Of a stretch of DNA of 16,247 bases, positions 1-6,823 are shown piece after piece; the first letter of the stretch is position 1; each line of letters opens with the position of its first letter. Both the position numbers and the translations under genes were made by a program. The stretch spans positions 1 to 16,247 of the forward strand of contig CABRID010000044.1 of the NCBI GenBank assembly GCA_902470895.1, written 5' to 3'. This DNA is from an uncultured Collinsella sp. (GTDB taxonomy: Bacteria; Actinomycetota; Coriobacteriia; Coriobacteriales; Coriobacteriaceae). Under the pieces are notes generated by a model. The model ran no database searches and was not told the origin of the DNA. It saw only the letters and a program-made list of their open reading frames with translations.

Positions 1-45
1 GATCAGCCTCGGTCTCGTGGGCTCGGAGATGTGTATAAGAGACAG
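1..45 (+). other. Residual Nextera sequencing adapter (i7 index plus Tn5 mosaic end)
   Basis: Positions 27-45 read AGATGTGTATAAGAGACAG, the 19-bp Tn5 mosaic end. Positions 12-26 are the constant Nextera read-2 segment. Positions 4-11 (CAGCCTCG) match a standard Nextera i7 index, preceded by GAT from the end of the P7 primer. This is library sequence left on a contig end, so genomic sequence starts at about 46. It should not be read as a transposon. Confidence 0.97.
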
Positions 46-66
46 AACTGGAACTAAGCGAAAAAG

Positions 67-1035
67 ATGGAAATGAACGAAGCGCTTGCCTACTTACAAG
101 AAGCACTGGGCCTCTCCGCCAAGGCTAAAACTTGGCCTGGATCCGCACGCTTGCCGCTGCATCTGCGGTCGATTGAGGTCCGCGCCGTTGACGCAAATGG
201 TTTTTCTTTTTTGCTTGCAAGTTTGCCTACTGGCGTTGGGCTTCCCGAGGCTAAGAGAGTCTATAGCCAGCTAGCCTTGCGTGCGGAGGCTCCTGTCGTC
301 GTTTCGTTTCCTGATGCCGATGCGCGTCAGCGCAAAGCATTGGTCGCACAAGGGATCCCCTTTGTTTGCCCCGGTAGACAGGCTTTTCTTCCATTTATGG
401 GCGCTGCCTTCACAGAGAGAGGCAGCGTCCGGTTTCATAATCGCGCGACCAAGATGTCATCCAACGCGCAGGCTGCCGCAATCTGGGGAGCAGGGCAGGA
501 GTCATATCATCCCGATGACCTTTGTCGTGCGCTTGGGATTTCGGCAAGCCGCGCGAGTGAGGCCGTAACCGAGCTTGTAGACAGGGGGCTCGCAAGGCGC
601 GAGCGGCGCGAACGGCGTGTCATTGTGTTCCCCGTGGCCGCGGATCTTCTGCTCAGTGAGCACATGGCAGAGTTCTCCTCGCCTGTCTCGAAGGTTGTTT
701 TTGCAAGGAAGGCACCACGGATCGACCGTCTCACTGACGCTGGCGAGACGGCGCTCGCTGCGCGTTCGATGCTTGCTGCGCCGAGCATGGAGCAAAAGGC
801 TGTCTTAAGAAGTGCATGGCGTGGGCTGCGTGACCTTGAAGTCGCAGAAGGGGAACTGCCAGACAGCGAAACGACGATGATCCAAGTGTGGCGCTATGCG
901 CCCGTGTTTGCCGACTCCTCCCGTATCGACGACATTTCACTTGCGCTATCTTTGGCGGCAATCGACGATGAGCGAATTCAGCTTGAACTCGATCGCATGT
1001 TTGGAAAGGAATATCCATGGCAGGAAGCGCTGTAG
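67..1035 (+). CDS. Winged-helix regulator / AbiEi-like antitoxin partner of the downstream nucleotidyltransferase
   Basis: This 322-aa protein is the first gene of an overlapping pair. Residues about 132-190 form a helix-turn-helix with a charged wing (LCRALGISASRASEAVTELV, then an Arg/Glu-rich stretch), like MarR-type winged helices. Upstream, a segment around residues 90-115 (GIPFVCPGRQAFLPFMG) resembles a motif I recall from MarR-like regulators encoded beside AbiEii-type nucleotidyltransferases. The start at 67 is preceded by an in-frame TAA at 55-57, so the gene is complete even though only 21 genomic bases lie upstream. The Shine-Dalgarno is weak; ATG at 73 is an alternative. The inferred role is repression of its own operon and/or neutralisation of the NTase. 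Codon choice is less G/C-biased than in gatCAB, consistent with acquisition by transfer. The HTH is fairly sure; the antitoxin function is inferred from context. Confidence 0.72.
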   Translation: MEMNEALAYLQEALGLSAKAKTWPGSARLPLHLRSIEVRAVDANGFSFLLASLPTGVGLPEAKRVYSQLALRAEAPVVVSFPDADARQRKALVAQGIPFVCPGRQAFLPFMGAAFTERGSVRFHNRATKMSSNAQAAAIWGAGQESYHPDDLCRALGISASRASEAVTELVDRGLARRERRERRVIVFPVAADLLLSEHMAEFSSPVSKVVFARKAPRIDRLTDAGETALAARSMLAAPSMEQKAVLRSAWRGLRDLEVAEGELPDSETTMIQVWRYAPVFADSSRIDDISLALSLAAIDDERIQLELDRMFGKEYPWQEAL

Positions 1036-1790
1036 AAGGTCTCCAAGAATTTCGGCAGCATATGCAGGAAGCTGCAGGGTCGTATGCGCTTATTGGCGGC
1101 ACAGCATGCGACATTTTGCTCGCGGAGGCGGGACTTTCGTTTAGGGCGACCCACGATTTTGATGTAGTCATTGTCGCCGATGACCGGCTGCCTCAGACGG
1201 CCGAAGCCATATGGACCTTGGTGTGTGATGGCGGCTACCGCTGTGGCTGGGGTGAAAGCGAAGCCTCATGTCTTTATCGGTTTACGGAACCAAAGAGGCC
1301 GGGTTATCCCCATATGATCGAGCTCTTCGCGAAGTGCCCCGACTTTCTAAAGGGTCGTGAGGGGGTTGAGGTGGCGCCAATTCACGTTGATGAAAACATA
1401 AGCAGTCTTTCGGCGATTTTATTGGACGATGCTTATTACAACTTGTTTCTTCAGGGAATTCGGACCGTAGACGGTGTTTCGGTCTTGGATACGGAATACA
1501 TTGTCCCGTTCAAAGCGAAGGCGTATCTCGACCTAAAAGCTAGAAGGGAAGCTGGGGAGAACGTTGACTCGAGGAAGGTCAAAAAGCATAAACGCGATGC
1601 GCTGAGGCTTGCTCAGCTGCTTGGTGAGTCGGCGGGCATCAGCCTGGTCGAAGAGCTGAAGGAAGATATGCTTGCGTTTGTTAAAGACTGTGAGGCAAGT
1701 GACATCAATCTGAAGCAGATCGGGGTTGCAGGCGTAACGACGATGCAGCTACTCGAGACGATGAAAGCAACATATGGCTTGATTGGTTGA
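1017..1790 (+). CDS. AbiEii/AbiGii-type nucleotidyltransferase (putative toxin)
   Basis: A 257-aa protein of the polymerase-beta nucleotidyltransferase superfamily. Residues 26-29 (IGGT) give the GG-[ST] nucleotide-binding motif; D47 and D49 (RATHDFDVVIV) give the DxD metal ligands; E106 (HMIELFA) fits the third acidic residue. A C-terminal lysine-rich helix (VKKHKRDALRLAQLL, about 193-207) resembles the KH..D..RL motif of AbiEii-like proteins. AbiEii toxins transfer nucleotides onto target RNAs and act in type IV toxin-antitoxin or phage-abortive systems. The substrate here is unknown. The ATG at 1017 has GGAAAGGA at 1003-1010 and lies inside the upstream gene, a 19-bp overlap that implies translational coupling. 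An unrelated cytoplasmic NTase role is possible; fold and pairing are well supported. Confidence 0.8.
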   Translation: MAGSAVEGLQEFRQHMQEAAGSYALIGGTACDILLAEAGLSFRATHDFDVVIVADDRLPQTAEAIWTLVCDGGYRCGWGESEASCLYRFTEPKRPGYPHMIELFAKCPDFLKGREGVEVAPIHVDENISSLSAILLDDAYYNLFLQGIRTVDGVSVLDTEYIVPFKAKAYLDLKARREAGENVDSRKVKKHKRDALRLAQLLGESAGISLVEELKEDMLAFVKDCEASDINLKQIGVAGVTTMQLLETMKATYGLIG

Positions 1791-1833
1791 GCGGGGGTTA
1801 CGTTGTGCGGGTAACGCAGCCCGATTCCATTGT

Positions 1834-1851
1834 CCGAGTGGTGGCACTCGG
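1834..1851 (+). terminator. Hairpin downstream of the NTase, possible weak terminator
   Basis: CCGAGTG (1834-1840) and CACTCGG (1845-1851) form a perfect 7-bp stem with a GTGG loop. No run of T follows directly, so intrinsic termination would be weak. It lies 44 bases past the NTase stop and about 60 before the sortase start, fitting a boundary between two transcription units. Confidence 0.35.
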
Positions 1852-1910
1852 GACTCGCTAATCGGCTATTATTTGTTTAGACAACCTGAGCTGTAGAGGA
1901 GTGACCGGCG

Positions 1911-2846
1911 ATGGTGCAGGGCGCCAAACATATGAAGAGCGATGACGCCGCGACCAACGGCGGCTCAAGCCCACAACCCAAGCCCAAGGGTGGTAAGCGT
2001 CGTCGCAAGCGACTACCGCGCTGGGCTGACCGGCTCATCACTATCGTCATCATCCTTATCGGCGTGGGCCTTATGACCTGGCCGTGGATCTTGGACCGGC
2101 TCGAGGCCTCGGGCGTGTTCAACCAGATCAGCACCGTGTCCAGCACCGTGGACGCGCTGTCTGCCGAGGAGCGCGAGCGCATCCTGCTCCAGGCACGCTC
2201 CTTTAACGAGCAGCTGGCGGGCGAGGCCACCGAGCTTCCGGCCGACCAGATCGAGCCCTACGCTCAGCAGCTCATCTTTGACCGCGACCCCATGATGAGT
2301 TGGGTCGAGATCCCTTCCATCGACGTGAGCATGCCCATCTACCACGGTACGAGTGAAGAAGTCCTTATGGCCGGCGTCGGCCACTTGGAGGGCACGAGCC
2401 TGCCGGTGGGCGGCGCCTCGACGCACTGCGTGCTCACCGCGCACTCGGGCATGCGCAACCTGAGCATGTTCGACGACATCCATTCGCTGGAGCCCGGCGA
2501 TCTGGTGCTGCTGCACACCATGAACAAGACGCTCGCTTACAAGATGGTGGACTCCGAGGTGGTGCTGCCCGAGGAGATGGAGTCGCTGACCATCGAGCCC
2601 GGCGCCGACAAAGTGACGCTCGTCACCTGCACGCCCTACGGCGTAAACGACCATCGCCTGCTGGTGCATTGCGTGCGCACCAAGTACAACAAGAAGGACG
2701 TCGACAAGCAAAAATCGCTGGCCGTCCGCCACTGGGGCAAGCGCGAGTTCGCCGTGCTCATCGTGGTCGTAGCCATTGTGCTGTTGCTGCTGGACATCGT
2801 GATCCACGCGGTCCGCAAGCGCCGCAAGGCCAAGGCCTCGGCATAA
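1911..2846 (+). CDS. Class C (pilus-type) sortase
   Basis: A 311-aa membrane-anchored cysteine transpeptidase. Class C sortases polymerise pilin subunits or attach LPXTG-like proteins at the outer face of the membrane. A basic N-terminus (KGGKRRRKR) precedes a transmembrane helix at about 42-59. Residues 126-127 (DRDPMMSW) fit the DP[WFY]-like lid motif of class C enzymes. The catalytic residues are H178 (LTAHSG), C240 (TLVTC) and R249 (NDHRLLVHC). A second hydrophobic helix (about 281-298) followed by a basic tail is the C-terminal anchor typical of class C. AGAGGAG at 1895-1901 supports the ATG at 1911; ATG 1932 is a weaker alternative. No pilin or LPXTG gene is adjacent in this window, so it is an orphan here. 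The sortase call is firm and class C is likely. Confidence 0.92.
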   Translation: MVQGAKHMKSDDAATNGGSSPQPKPKGGKRRRKRLPRWADRLITIVIILIGVGLMTWPWILDRLEASGVFNQISTVSSTVDALSAEERERILLQARSFNEQLAGEATELPADQIEPYAQQLIFDRDPMMSWVEIPSIDVSMPIYHGTSEEVLMAGVGHLEGTSLPVGGASTHCVLTAHSGMRNLSMFDDIHSLEPGDLVLLHTMNKTLAYKMVDSEVVLPEEMESLTIEPGADKVTLVTCTPYGVNDHRLLVHCVRTKYNKKDVDKQKSLAVRHWGKREFAVLIVVVAIVLLLLDIVIHAVRKRRKAKASA

Positions 2847-2859
2847 GACATTCTCCAGA

Positions 2860-2894
2860 ACCACCACAAAGGGGACAGGCACCTTTGTGGTGGT
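2860..2894. repeat. REP-like palindromic element (GGGGACAGGCACC type)
   Basis: Two perfect 13-nt arms (2860-2872 and 2882-2894) flank a 9-nt loop, GGACAGGCA. The core resembles short palindromic intergenic repeats that recur in many bacterial genomes and are linked to IS200/IS605-like REP transposases. No such transposase is in this window. No T-run follows on the plus strand. A related GGGACAG palindrome occurs at 13302-13347. Confidence 0.7.
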
Positions 2895-2904
2895 CGGGAC
2901 TTCC

Positions 2905-2969
2905 AAACCATCACAACATTCGATGAAAATCTCGATTTTGGCGAAAAGTGTTGAATGTTGTGATGGTTT
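2905..2969. repeat. Long inverted repeat with 17-bp perfect arms
   Basis: Arms at 2905-2921 and 2953-2969 are perfect reverse complements (AAACCATCACAACATTC and its partner) around a 31-nt loop. The loop holds AAAATC/GATTTT at 2926-2939. The right arm runs into TTTTT (2967-2971), so on the plus strand it could also act as a terminator for the sortase gene. It begins 11 bases after the REP-like element and may belong to one composite repeat. Confidence 0.7.
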
Positions 2970-2973
2970 TTGC

Positions 2974-3035
2974 TGTGGGCGGGACGTTTTTCGTTGTGGA
3001 CGGGACGGTTTTCGCTATGGACGGTGCGGTTTCGC
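2974..3035. repeat. Three tandem ~21-nt repeats
   Basis: Units at 2974-2994, 2995-3015 and 3016-3035 (21, 21 and 20 nt) share the pattern TGTGGACGGGACGGTTTTCGC with a few substitutions. The unit length is a multiple of three, but the reading frames through it have no ribosome-binding site or recognisable protein. It is treated as non-coding and may vary in copy number. Confidence 0.6.
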
Positions 3036-3044
3036 TGCAGAACC

Positions 3045-3073
3045 GCCAGCCCGCCGCCTGCCAGCCCGCCGCC
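3045..3073. repeat. Short tandem direct repeat, 14 nt twice
   Basis: GCCAGCCCGCCGCC occurs at 3045-3058 and again at 3060-3073, separated by one T. It sits between the 21-nt repeats and the gatC promoter region. No function can be assigned. Confidence 0.6.
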
Positions 3074-3107
3074 CTCGTTACGTTTTCGCTGCATTTGGGT
3101 AAAGCGC

Positions 3108-3137
3108 CTGCTCCAAGCCGGCGTTGCCTTGTATACT
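3108..3137 (+). promoter_or_regulatory. Probable gatCAB promoter
   Basis: TATACT at 3132-3137 is a good -10 hexamer, 35 bases before the gatC start. The best -35 with acceptable spacing is weak (CTGCTC, 3108-3113, 18-bp spacer). It is the only convincing -10 in the spacer just upstream of the operon. Confidence 0.45.
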
Positions 3138-3172
3138 AGAGCGGTTTATCTGTTATGCGGAAGGGAGCGCCT

Positions 3173-3484
3173 ATGGCACTCAGCGAGAAAGACGTGCGCG
3201 GCATCGCCGAGTACGCAAAGATCGCACTGACCGATGACGAGCTCACCCAGATGACGTCTTACCTGAACGACGCCGTCCAGATGCTCGAGCCCGTCTTGCA
3301 ATATGACTTGCCCGACGTGGAGCCCACGTTCCATCCCATCGGAAGCCTGTCCAACGTGATGGGCGACGACCTGCGCGAGCCCGAGCGCGATCTGACGCTC
3401 GACGTTGCGCTGGAGAACGCCGGCAGCGCGCGTGACCGCTACTTCCGCGTGCCGTCCATTTTGGGAGAGGGGGAGAGCGAGTAA
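3173..3484 (+). CDS. gatC: Glutamyl-tRNA(Gln)/aspartyl-tRNA(Asn) amidotransferase subunit C
   Basis: A 103-aa protein in the normal size range of GatC, the small subunit that wraps around GatA and stabilises the GatA-GatB interface of the tRNA-dependent amidotransferase. Typical features are the N-terminal helical segment (IAEYAKIALTDDELTQMTSYL), the central PTFHPI...NVMGDDLREPE stretch, and the C-terminal YFRVPSIL motif that contacts GatA. The start is placed at ATG 3173, with AGGGAG at 3162-3167 and a 5-nt spacer; a longer frame opening at 3155 would swallow this ribosome-binding site. The stop shares one base with the gatA start (TAATG), so translation is coupled. It is first in the gatC-gatA-gatB operon. 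Confidence 0.95.
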   Translation: MALSEKDVRGIAEYAKIALTDDELTQMTSYLNDAVQMLEPVLQYDLPDVEPTFHPIGSLSNVMGDDLREPERDLTLDVALENAGSARDRYFRVPSILGEGESE

Positions 3485-4998
3485 TGGCCCAGAGCTTCGA
3501 TTCCCTTACCGCCGCCCAGATCGCTGCGGGCGTTGCCGCCGGCGACTTTACCGCTACCGAGGTGGCTCAGGCCTCCCTTGCCGCCATCGAGGCGCGCGAG
3601 GGCGGGGTCCAGGCATTCCTGCAGGTGTCGCCCGAGCTCGCGCTCGAGGCCGCCGCGCGCGTGGATGCCGACCGTGCCGCCGGAGAGCCGTTGCCCCCGC
3701 TTGCGGGCGTGCCGCTGGCCATCAAGGACAACATGAATCTGGTGGGCACGCGTACTACCTGCGCTTCCCGCATGCTGGGGGACTACCAGAGCGTCTACAC
3801 CGCCACCTGCGTCCAGCGCATGCTCGACGCCGGCTGTCTGCCCATGGGCAAGGCCAACATGGACGAGTTCGCCTTTGGTAGCTCTACCGAGAGCTCGGCC
3901 TTCCACCGTACCAACAACCCTTGGGATACCGAGCGCGTGCCCGGCGGCTCCTCGGGCGGCTCCGCTGCCGCCGTCGCCGCGGGCGAGGTCGCGCTCTCGC
4001 TGGGTTCGGACACCGGCGGCTCCATCCGCCAGCCGGCGGCGCTCTGCGGCGTGGTGGGCTTTAAGCCCACGTATGGCGCCGTGAGCCGTTACGGCGTGGT
4101 TGCCTTTGGCTCGTCGCTCGACCAGGTGGGCCCCTTTGGCCGCACGGTCGAGGATGTCGCGCTGGCTATGAACGCGCTCACCGGTGCGGGCCACGATCCG
4201 TACGACTGCACCAGTCAGGACTGTGCCGTCGACTTTACCGAGCACCTCAACGACAGCATCGAGGGCAAGCGCGTGGGCATCATTCCCGCGTTTATGGAGG
4301 CTGAGGGCCTGACGCCCGAGGTCAAGGCCGCTGTTCAGCGCGCCGCCCAGGAACTGCAGAACCAGGGTGCCGAGCTGGTCGAGGTCGACCTTCCGCACCT
4401 GGACGCCGCCATCGCCGCCTACTACGTCATCGGCCCGGCCGAGGCGTTCTCCAACCTGGCCCGCTTCGATGGCATCCGCTACGGCTACCAGGAGGAGGGC
4501 TGCGCCAACCTGTCCGACCAGAGCTCGCTTTCGCGCGCCCACGGCTTTGGTGCCGAGGCCAAGCGCCGTCAGATGCTCGGCGCCTACCTGCTGAGCTCGG
4601 GCGTATACGACAAGTACTACTACGCCGCGCAGAAGGCCCGCACGCTCATCACGCAGGACTACGACGCCGCGTATGCCAAGGTGGACACGATCCTGATGCC
4701 CGCCTCGCCGCGCACGGCCTTTAAGTTTGGCGAGATCAGCGACCCCACGCAGATGTACCTGTCCGACCTGTACACCATTTCGCTCAACATTTGCGGCAAC
4801 GGTGGCATCTCGGTGCCGCTGGGCCTGGGCGAGGACAGCAAGCTGCCCGTTTCTGCCCAGCTGGTGGGACCCGCCTTTAAGGACCGTCAGCTGCTCACGT
4901 TTGCCCGCGCCCTGGAGCGCGGCTTTGCCGATGCCGCCACGGGTGCGCCCGCGCTTTCCGTCGCGCCCGATTTTGCCGGGAAGGGAGGCGAGCTGTAA
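3484..4998 (+). CDS. gatA: Glutamyl-tRNA(Gln)/aspartyl-tRNA(Asn) amidotransferase subunit A
   Basis: A 504-aa amidase-signature enzyme that hydrolyses glutamine and supplies ammonia to GatB for conversion of misacylated Glu-tRNA(Gln) (and often Asp-tRNA(Asn)). The Ser-cisSer-Lys triad is intact: K81 (PLAIKDNM), S156 (VPGGSSGGSAAA) and S180 (SDTGGSIRQPA), each offset by two from the S. aureus enzyme as I recall it. The segment CGVVGFKPTYGAVSRYG follows, as in the family, and length is normal. The start overlaps the gatC stop by one base, and its own stop overlaps the gatB start by one base. Codon use is strongly G/C-ending, marking it as resident housekeeping sequence. Confidence 0.97.
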   Translation: MAQSFDSLTAAQIAAGVAAGDFTATEVAQASLAAIEAREGGVQAFLQVSPELALEAAARVDADRAAGEPLPPLAGVPLAIKDNMNLVGTRTTCASRMLGDYQSVYTATCVQRMLDAGCLPMGKANMDEFAFGSSTESSAFHRTNNPWDTERVPGGSSGGSAAAVAAGEVALSLGSDTGGSIRQPAALCGVVGFKPTYGAVSRYGVVAFGSSLDQVGPFGRTVEDVALAMNALTGAGHDPYDCTSQDCAVDFTEHLNDSIEGKRVGIIPAFMEAEGLTPEVKAAVQRAAQELQNQGAELVEVDLPHLDAAIAAYYVIGPAEAFSNLARFDGIRYGYQEEGCANLSDQSSLSRAHGFGAEAKRRQMLGAYLLSSGVYDKYYYAAQKARTLITQDYDAAYAKVDTILMPASPRTAFKFGEISDPTQMYLSDLYTISLNICGNGGISVPLGLGEDSKLPVSAQLVGPAFKDRQLLTFARALERGFADAATGAPALSVAPDFAGKGGEL

Positions 4999-6674
4999 TG
5001 AAGGAGCTTTCCGAGGTCCTGCAGGATTGGGAGGCCGTGATCGGCCTGGAGATCCATACCGAGCTCACCGCACTCGACACCAAGATGTTCTGCAACTGCA
5101 AGCTCAGCCACGATGACGAGCCCAACGCCAACGTGTGCCCGGTGTGCCTGGGTCTGCCCGGCGCCTTGCCGGTGCCCAACAAGCGCGCCATCGAGAGCAT
5201 CGTCAAGGCCGGTCTCGCCACCAACTGCGAGATCCAGCGCCACTCGATGTTCTACCGCAAGCACTACTTCTATCCCGACATGGCCAAGAACTTCCAGACC
5301 ACGCAGGGTCCGGTCGCCTTTGCCATGTACGGCCATCTGGATCTGGACGTGACCGGTCGCGGCGCCGCCGAGCGCCCCGACTGCGCGTTTGGCGAGGCCG
5401 AGGCTCAGAGCCTGGCGAGCGCCTCGGCCAACGCCGAGGGCCTGTCCACGTCCATGTCGTCGACCATGCGCGAGGGTAACCAGCGCGCCGGCCACCTAGC
5501 CAGCTATGACGCGTCCAACCTGCAGATGCCCGAGCGTCGCGAGGACGGTTCCTACACGGTGCCCATCCGCATCCTGCGCATCCACATGGAGGAGGACGCT
5601 GCCAAGATGGTGCACGTGGGCGGTGCCGAGGGCCGCATTACCGCCGCTGCCGAGTCGCTCGTCGACTACAACCGCTGCGGCACGCCGCTGATCGAGCTCG
5701 TCACCGAGCCCGACCTGCGCACGCCCGAGGAAGCGCGCCTGTTTATGGAAAAGCTCCGTCGCATCTTTGTGACGCTGGGCATTTCGGACTGCTCCATGGA
5801 GAAGGGCTCCATGCGCTGCGACGGCAACGTTTCGCTGCGCCGCCGCGGCGAGACCAAGCTGGGCACCAAGACGGAGCTTAAAAACCTCAACTCGTTTAAG
5901 AGCCTGCACGATGGCCTTGCCTACGAGATTTGCCGCCAGGCCGAGGTGCTCGAGGAGGGCGGCATCATCTATCAGGAGACCCGTCACTGGGAGCCCAGCC
6001 GCAAGCGCACCGTGGTCATGCGCGTCAAGGAGACGGCCGACGACTATCGTCTGTTCCCCGATCCCGACCTGGCGCCTTTCGATCTGGACGACGAGTTCAT
6101 CGACCGCTGCCGTGGCGAGATTCCCGAGCTGCCCGATGCCAAGCGCGCTCGCTTTGAGGCCGACTTTGGCATCAAAGCCGCCGACGCCGAGCAGATCGCC
6201 GGCGACCCCGAGTTTGCCGACTTCTTTGAGGCAGCCGCTGCCGGTATGGCCGGCAAGGAGGCCCAGACGGTCGCGAATCTGCTGGTGAACGAGATGATCG
6301 CCTACCTTAAGGGCGCGGGCGTGTCGCTCGCCGAGTCCGGCATCGCGCCGGCTCAGGTGGCAGCCCTTGCCAAGCTGCTGGCGACCGATGCCATCAGCTC
6401 CAACCAGGCGCACGAGGTCTTTGAGGCCATGGCCCAGACCGGTGATGACCCCAACAAGATTGTCGACGAGCGCGGCATGCGTCAGGTGAGCGATGCCGGC
6501 GCGCTGCAGCCGATCGTGGACGAGGTGCTGGCAAACTGTGTCGATCAGGCGCAGCAGTATCGTGACGGCAACCAGAAGGTCATCGGCTTTTTGGTGGGCC
6601 AGTGCATGAAGGCGAGCCGCGGCAAGGGCAACCCTAAGCTCTTCAACGAGTTGCTGAGAACGTCGCTCTCGTAG
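4998..6674 (+). CDS. gatB: Glutamyl-tRNA(Gln)/aspartyl-tRNA(Asn) amidotransferase subunit B, with an insertion
   Basis: GatB binds the mischarged tRNA, phosphorylates the Glu/Asp side chain with ATP and amidates it with ammonia from GatA. Visible features are VIGLEIHTEL near the N-terminus, zinc-ligand cysteines C32, C34, C47 and C50, the YFYPDMAKNFQTTQ segment, HMEEDAAKMVH, SLVDYNRCGTPLIELVTEPDL, KTELKNLNSF, DDYRLFPDPDL, and a C-terminal YqeY-like tail ending GFLVGQCMKASRGKGNPKLFNELL. At 558 aa it is longer than the usual roughly 475-500. Most of the excess is an Ala/Ser/Glu-rich stretch at about residues 118-186, between FAMYGHLDLDV and YTVPIRILRIHMEED, where typical GatB has only a short link. 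The insertion keeps frame and codon style, so it looks genuine. Confidence 0.95.
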   Translation: MKELSEVLQDWEAVIGLEIHTELTALDTKMFCNCKLSHDDEPNANVCPVCLGLPGALPVPNKRAIESIVKAGLATNCEIQRHSMFYRKHYFYPDMAKNFQTTQGPVAFAMYGHLDLDVTGRGAAERPDCAFGEAEAQSLASASANAEGLSTSMSSTMREGNQRAGHLASYDASNLQMPERREDGSYTVPIRILRIHMEEDAAKMVHVGGAEGRITAAAESLVDYNRCGTPLIELVTEPDLRTPEEARLFMEKLRRIFVTLGISDCSMEKGSMRCDGNVSLRRRGETKLGTKTELKNLNSFKSLHDGLAYEICRQAEVLEEGGIIYQETRHWEPSRKRTVVMRVKETADDYRLFPDPDLAPFDLDDEFIDRCRGEIPELPDAKRARFEADFGIKAADAEQIAGDPEFADFFEAAAAGMAGKEAQTVANLLVNEMIAYLKGAGVSLAESGIAPAQVAALAKLLATDAISSNQAHEVFEAMAQTGDDPNKIVDERGMRQVSDAGALQPIVDEVLANCVDQAQQYRDGNQKVIGFLVGQCMKASRGKGNPKLFNELLRTSLS

Positions 6675-6680
6675 CTGCGA

Positions 6681-6823
6681 GGCCGGGGAAGCCCCGAGTC
6701 GCCGGGGTGTTTCCTCCAAATTTCAAACAGTCCTATGCAAGACGAAGGCCACATTTAGTGGCCTTCTTTGCATGCGGAACTCATTTGGAGCAAACACCCC
6801 GGCGACTCGGGGCTTCCCCGGCC
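6681..6823. repeat. Large inverted repeat with 32-bp perfect arms
   Basis: Positions 6681-6712 and 6792-6823 are perfect 32-nt reverse complements. After a single C/C mismatch, CTCCAAAT (6714-6721) pairs with ATTTGGAG (6783-6790), extending the arms to about 41 nt. A further hairpin sits inside (6735-6773). The right arm is part of a 126-nt unit repeated downstream, so the left arm is an inverted partial copy of that unit. The structure starts 7 bases after the gatB stop. Confidence 0.85.
6735..6773 (+). terminator. Terminator hairpin downstream of gatB
   Basis: GAAGGCCAC (6744-6752) and GTGGCCTTC (6758-6766) form a 9-bp stem with loop ATTTA, followed by TTT. ATGCAA (6735-6740) and TTGCAT (6768-6773) pair outside it. 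It is the first of three hairpins spaced about 130 nt apart and probably ends the gatCAB transcript. Confidence 0.65.

Noticed and set aside
27..45. Tn5/IS50-like transposon end
   Set aside because: The mosaic end is preceded by exact Nextera primer and index sequence, so it is library adapter.
2974..3073. CRISPR-like array
   Set aside because: Units abut without unique spacers, there are only two or three copies, and no cas genes are near.
2970..3230. Repeat-containing small ORF (SLWTGRF-like heptads)
   Set aside because: No ribosome-binding site, overlaps gatC and its leader, and the heptads simply reflect the 21-nt DNA repeat.
3439..4542. 367-aa reading frame antisense to gatA
   Set aside because: Shadow frame in G/C-rich codons opposite a certain gene; no recognisable domain. 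The same applies to the long minus frames at 5496-6719 and 12430-13344.
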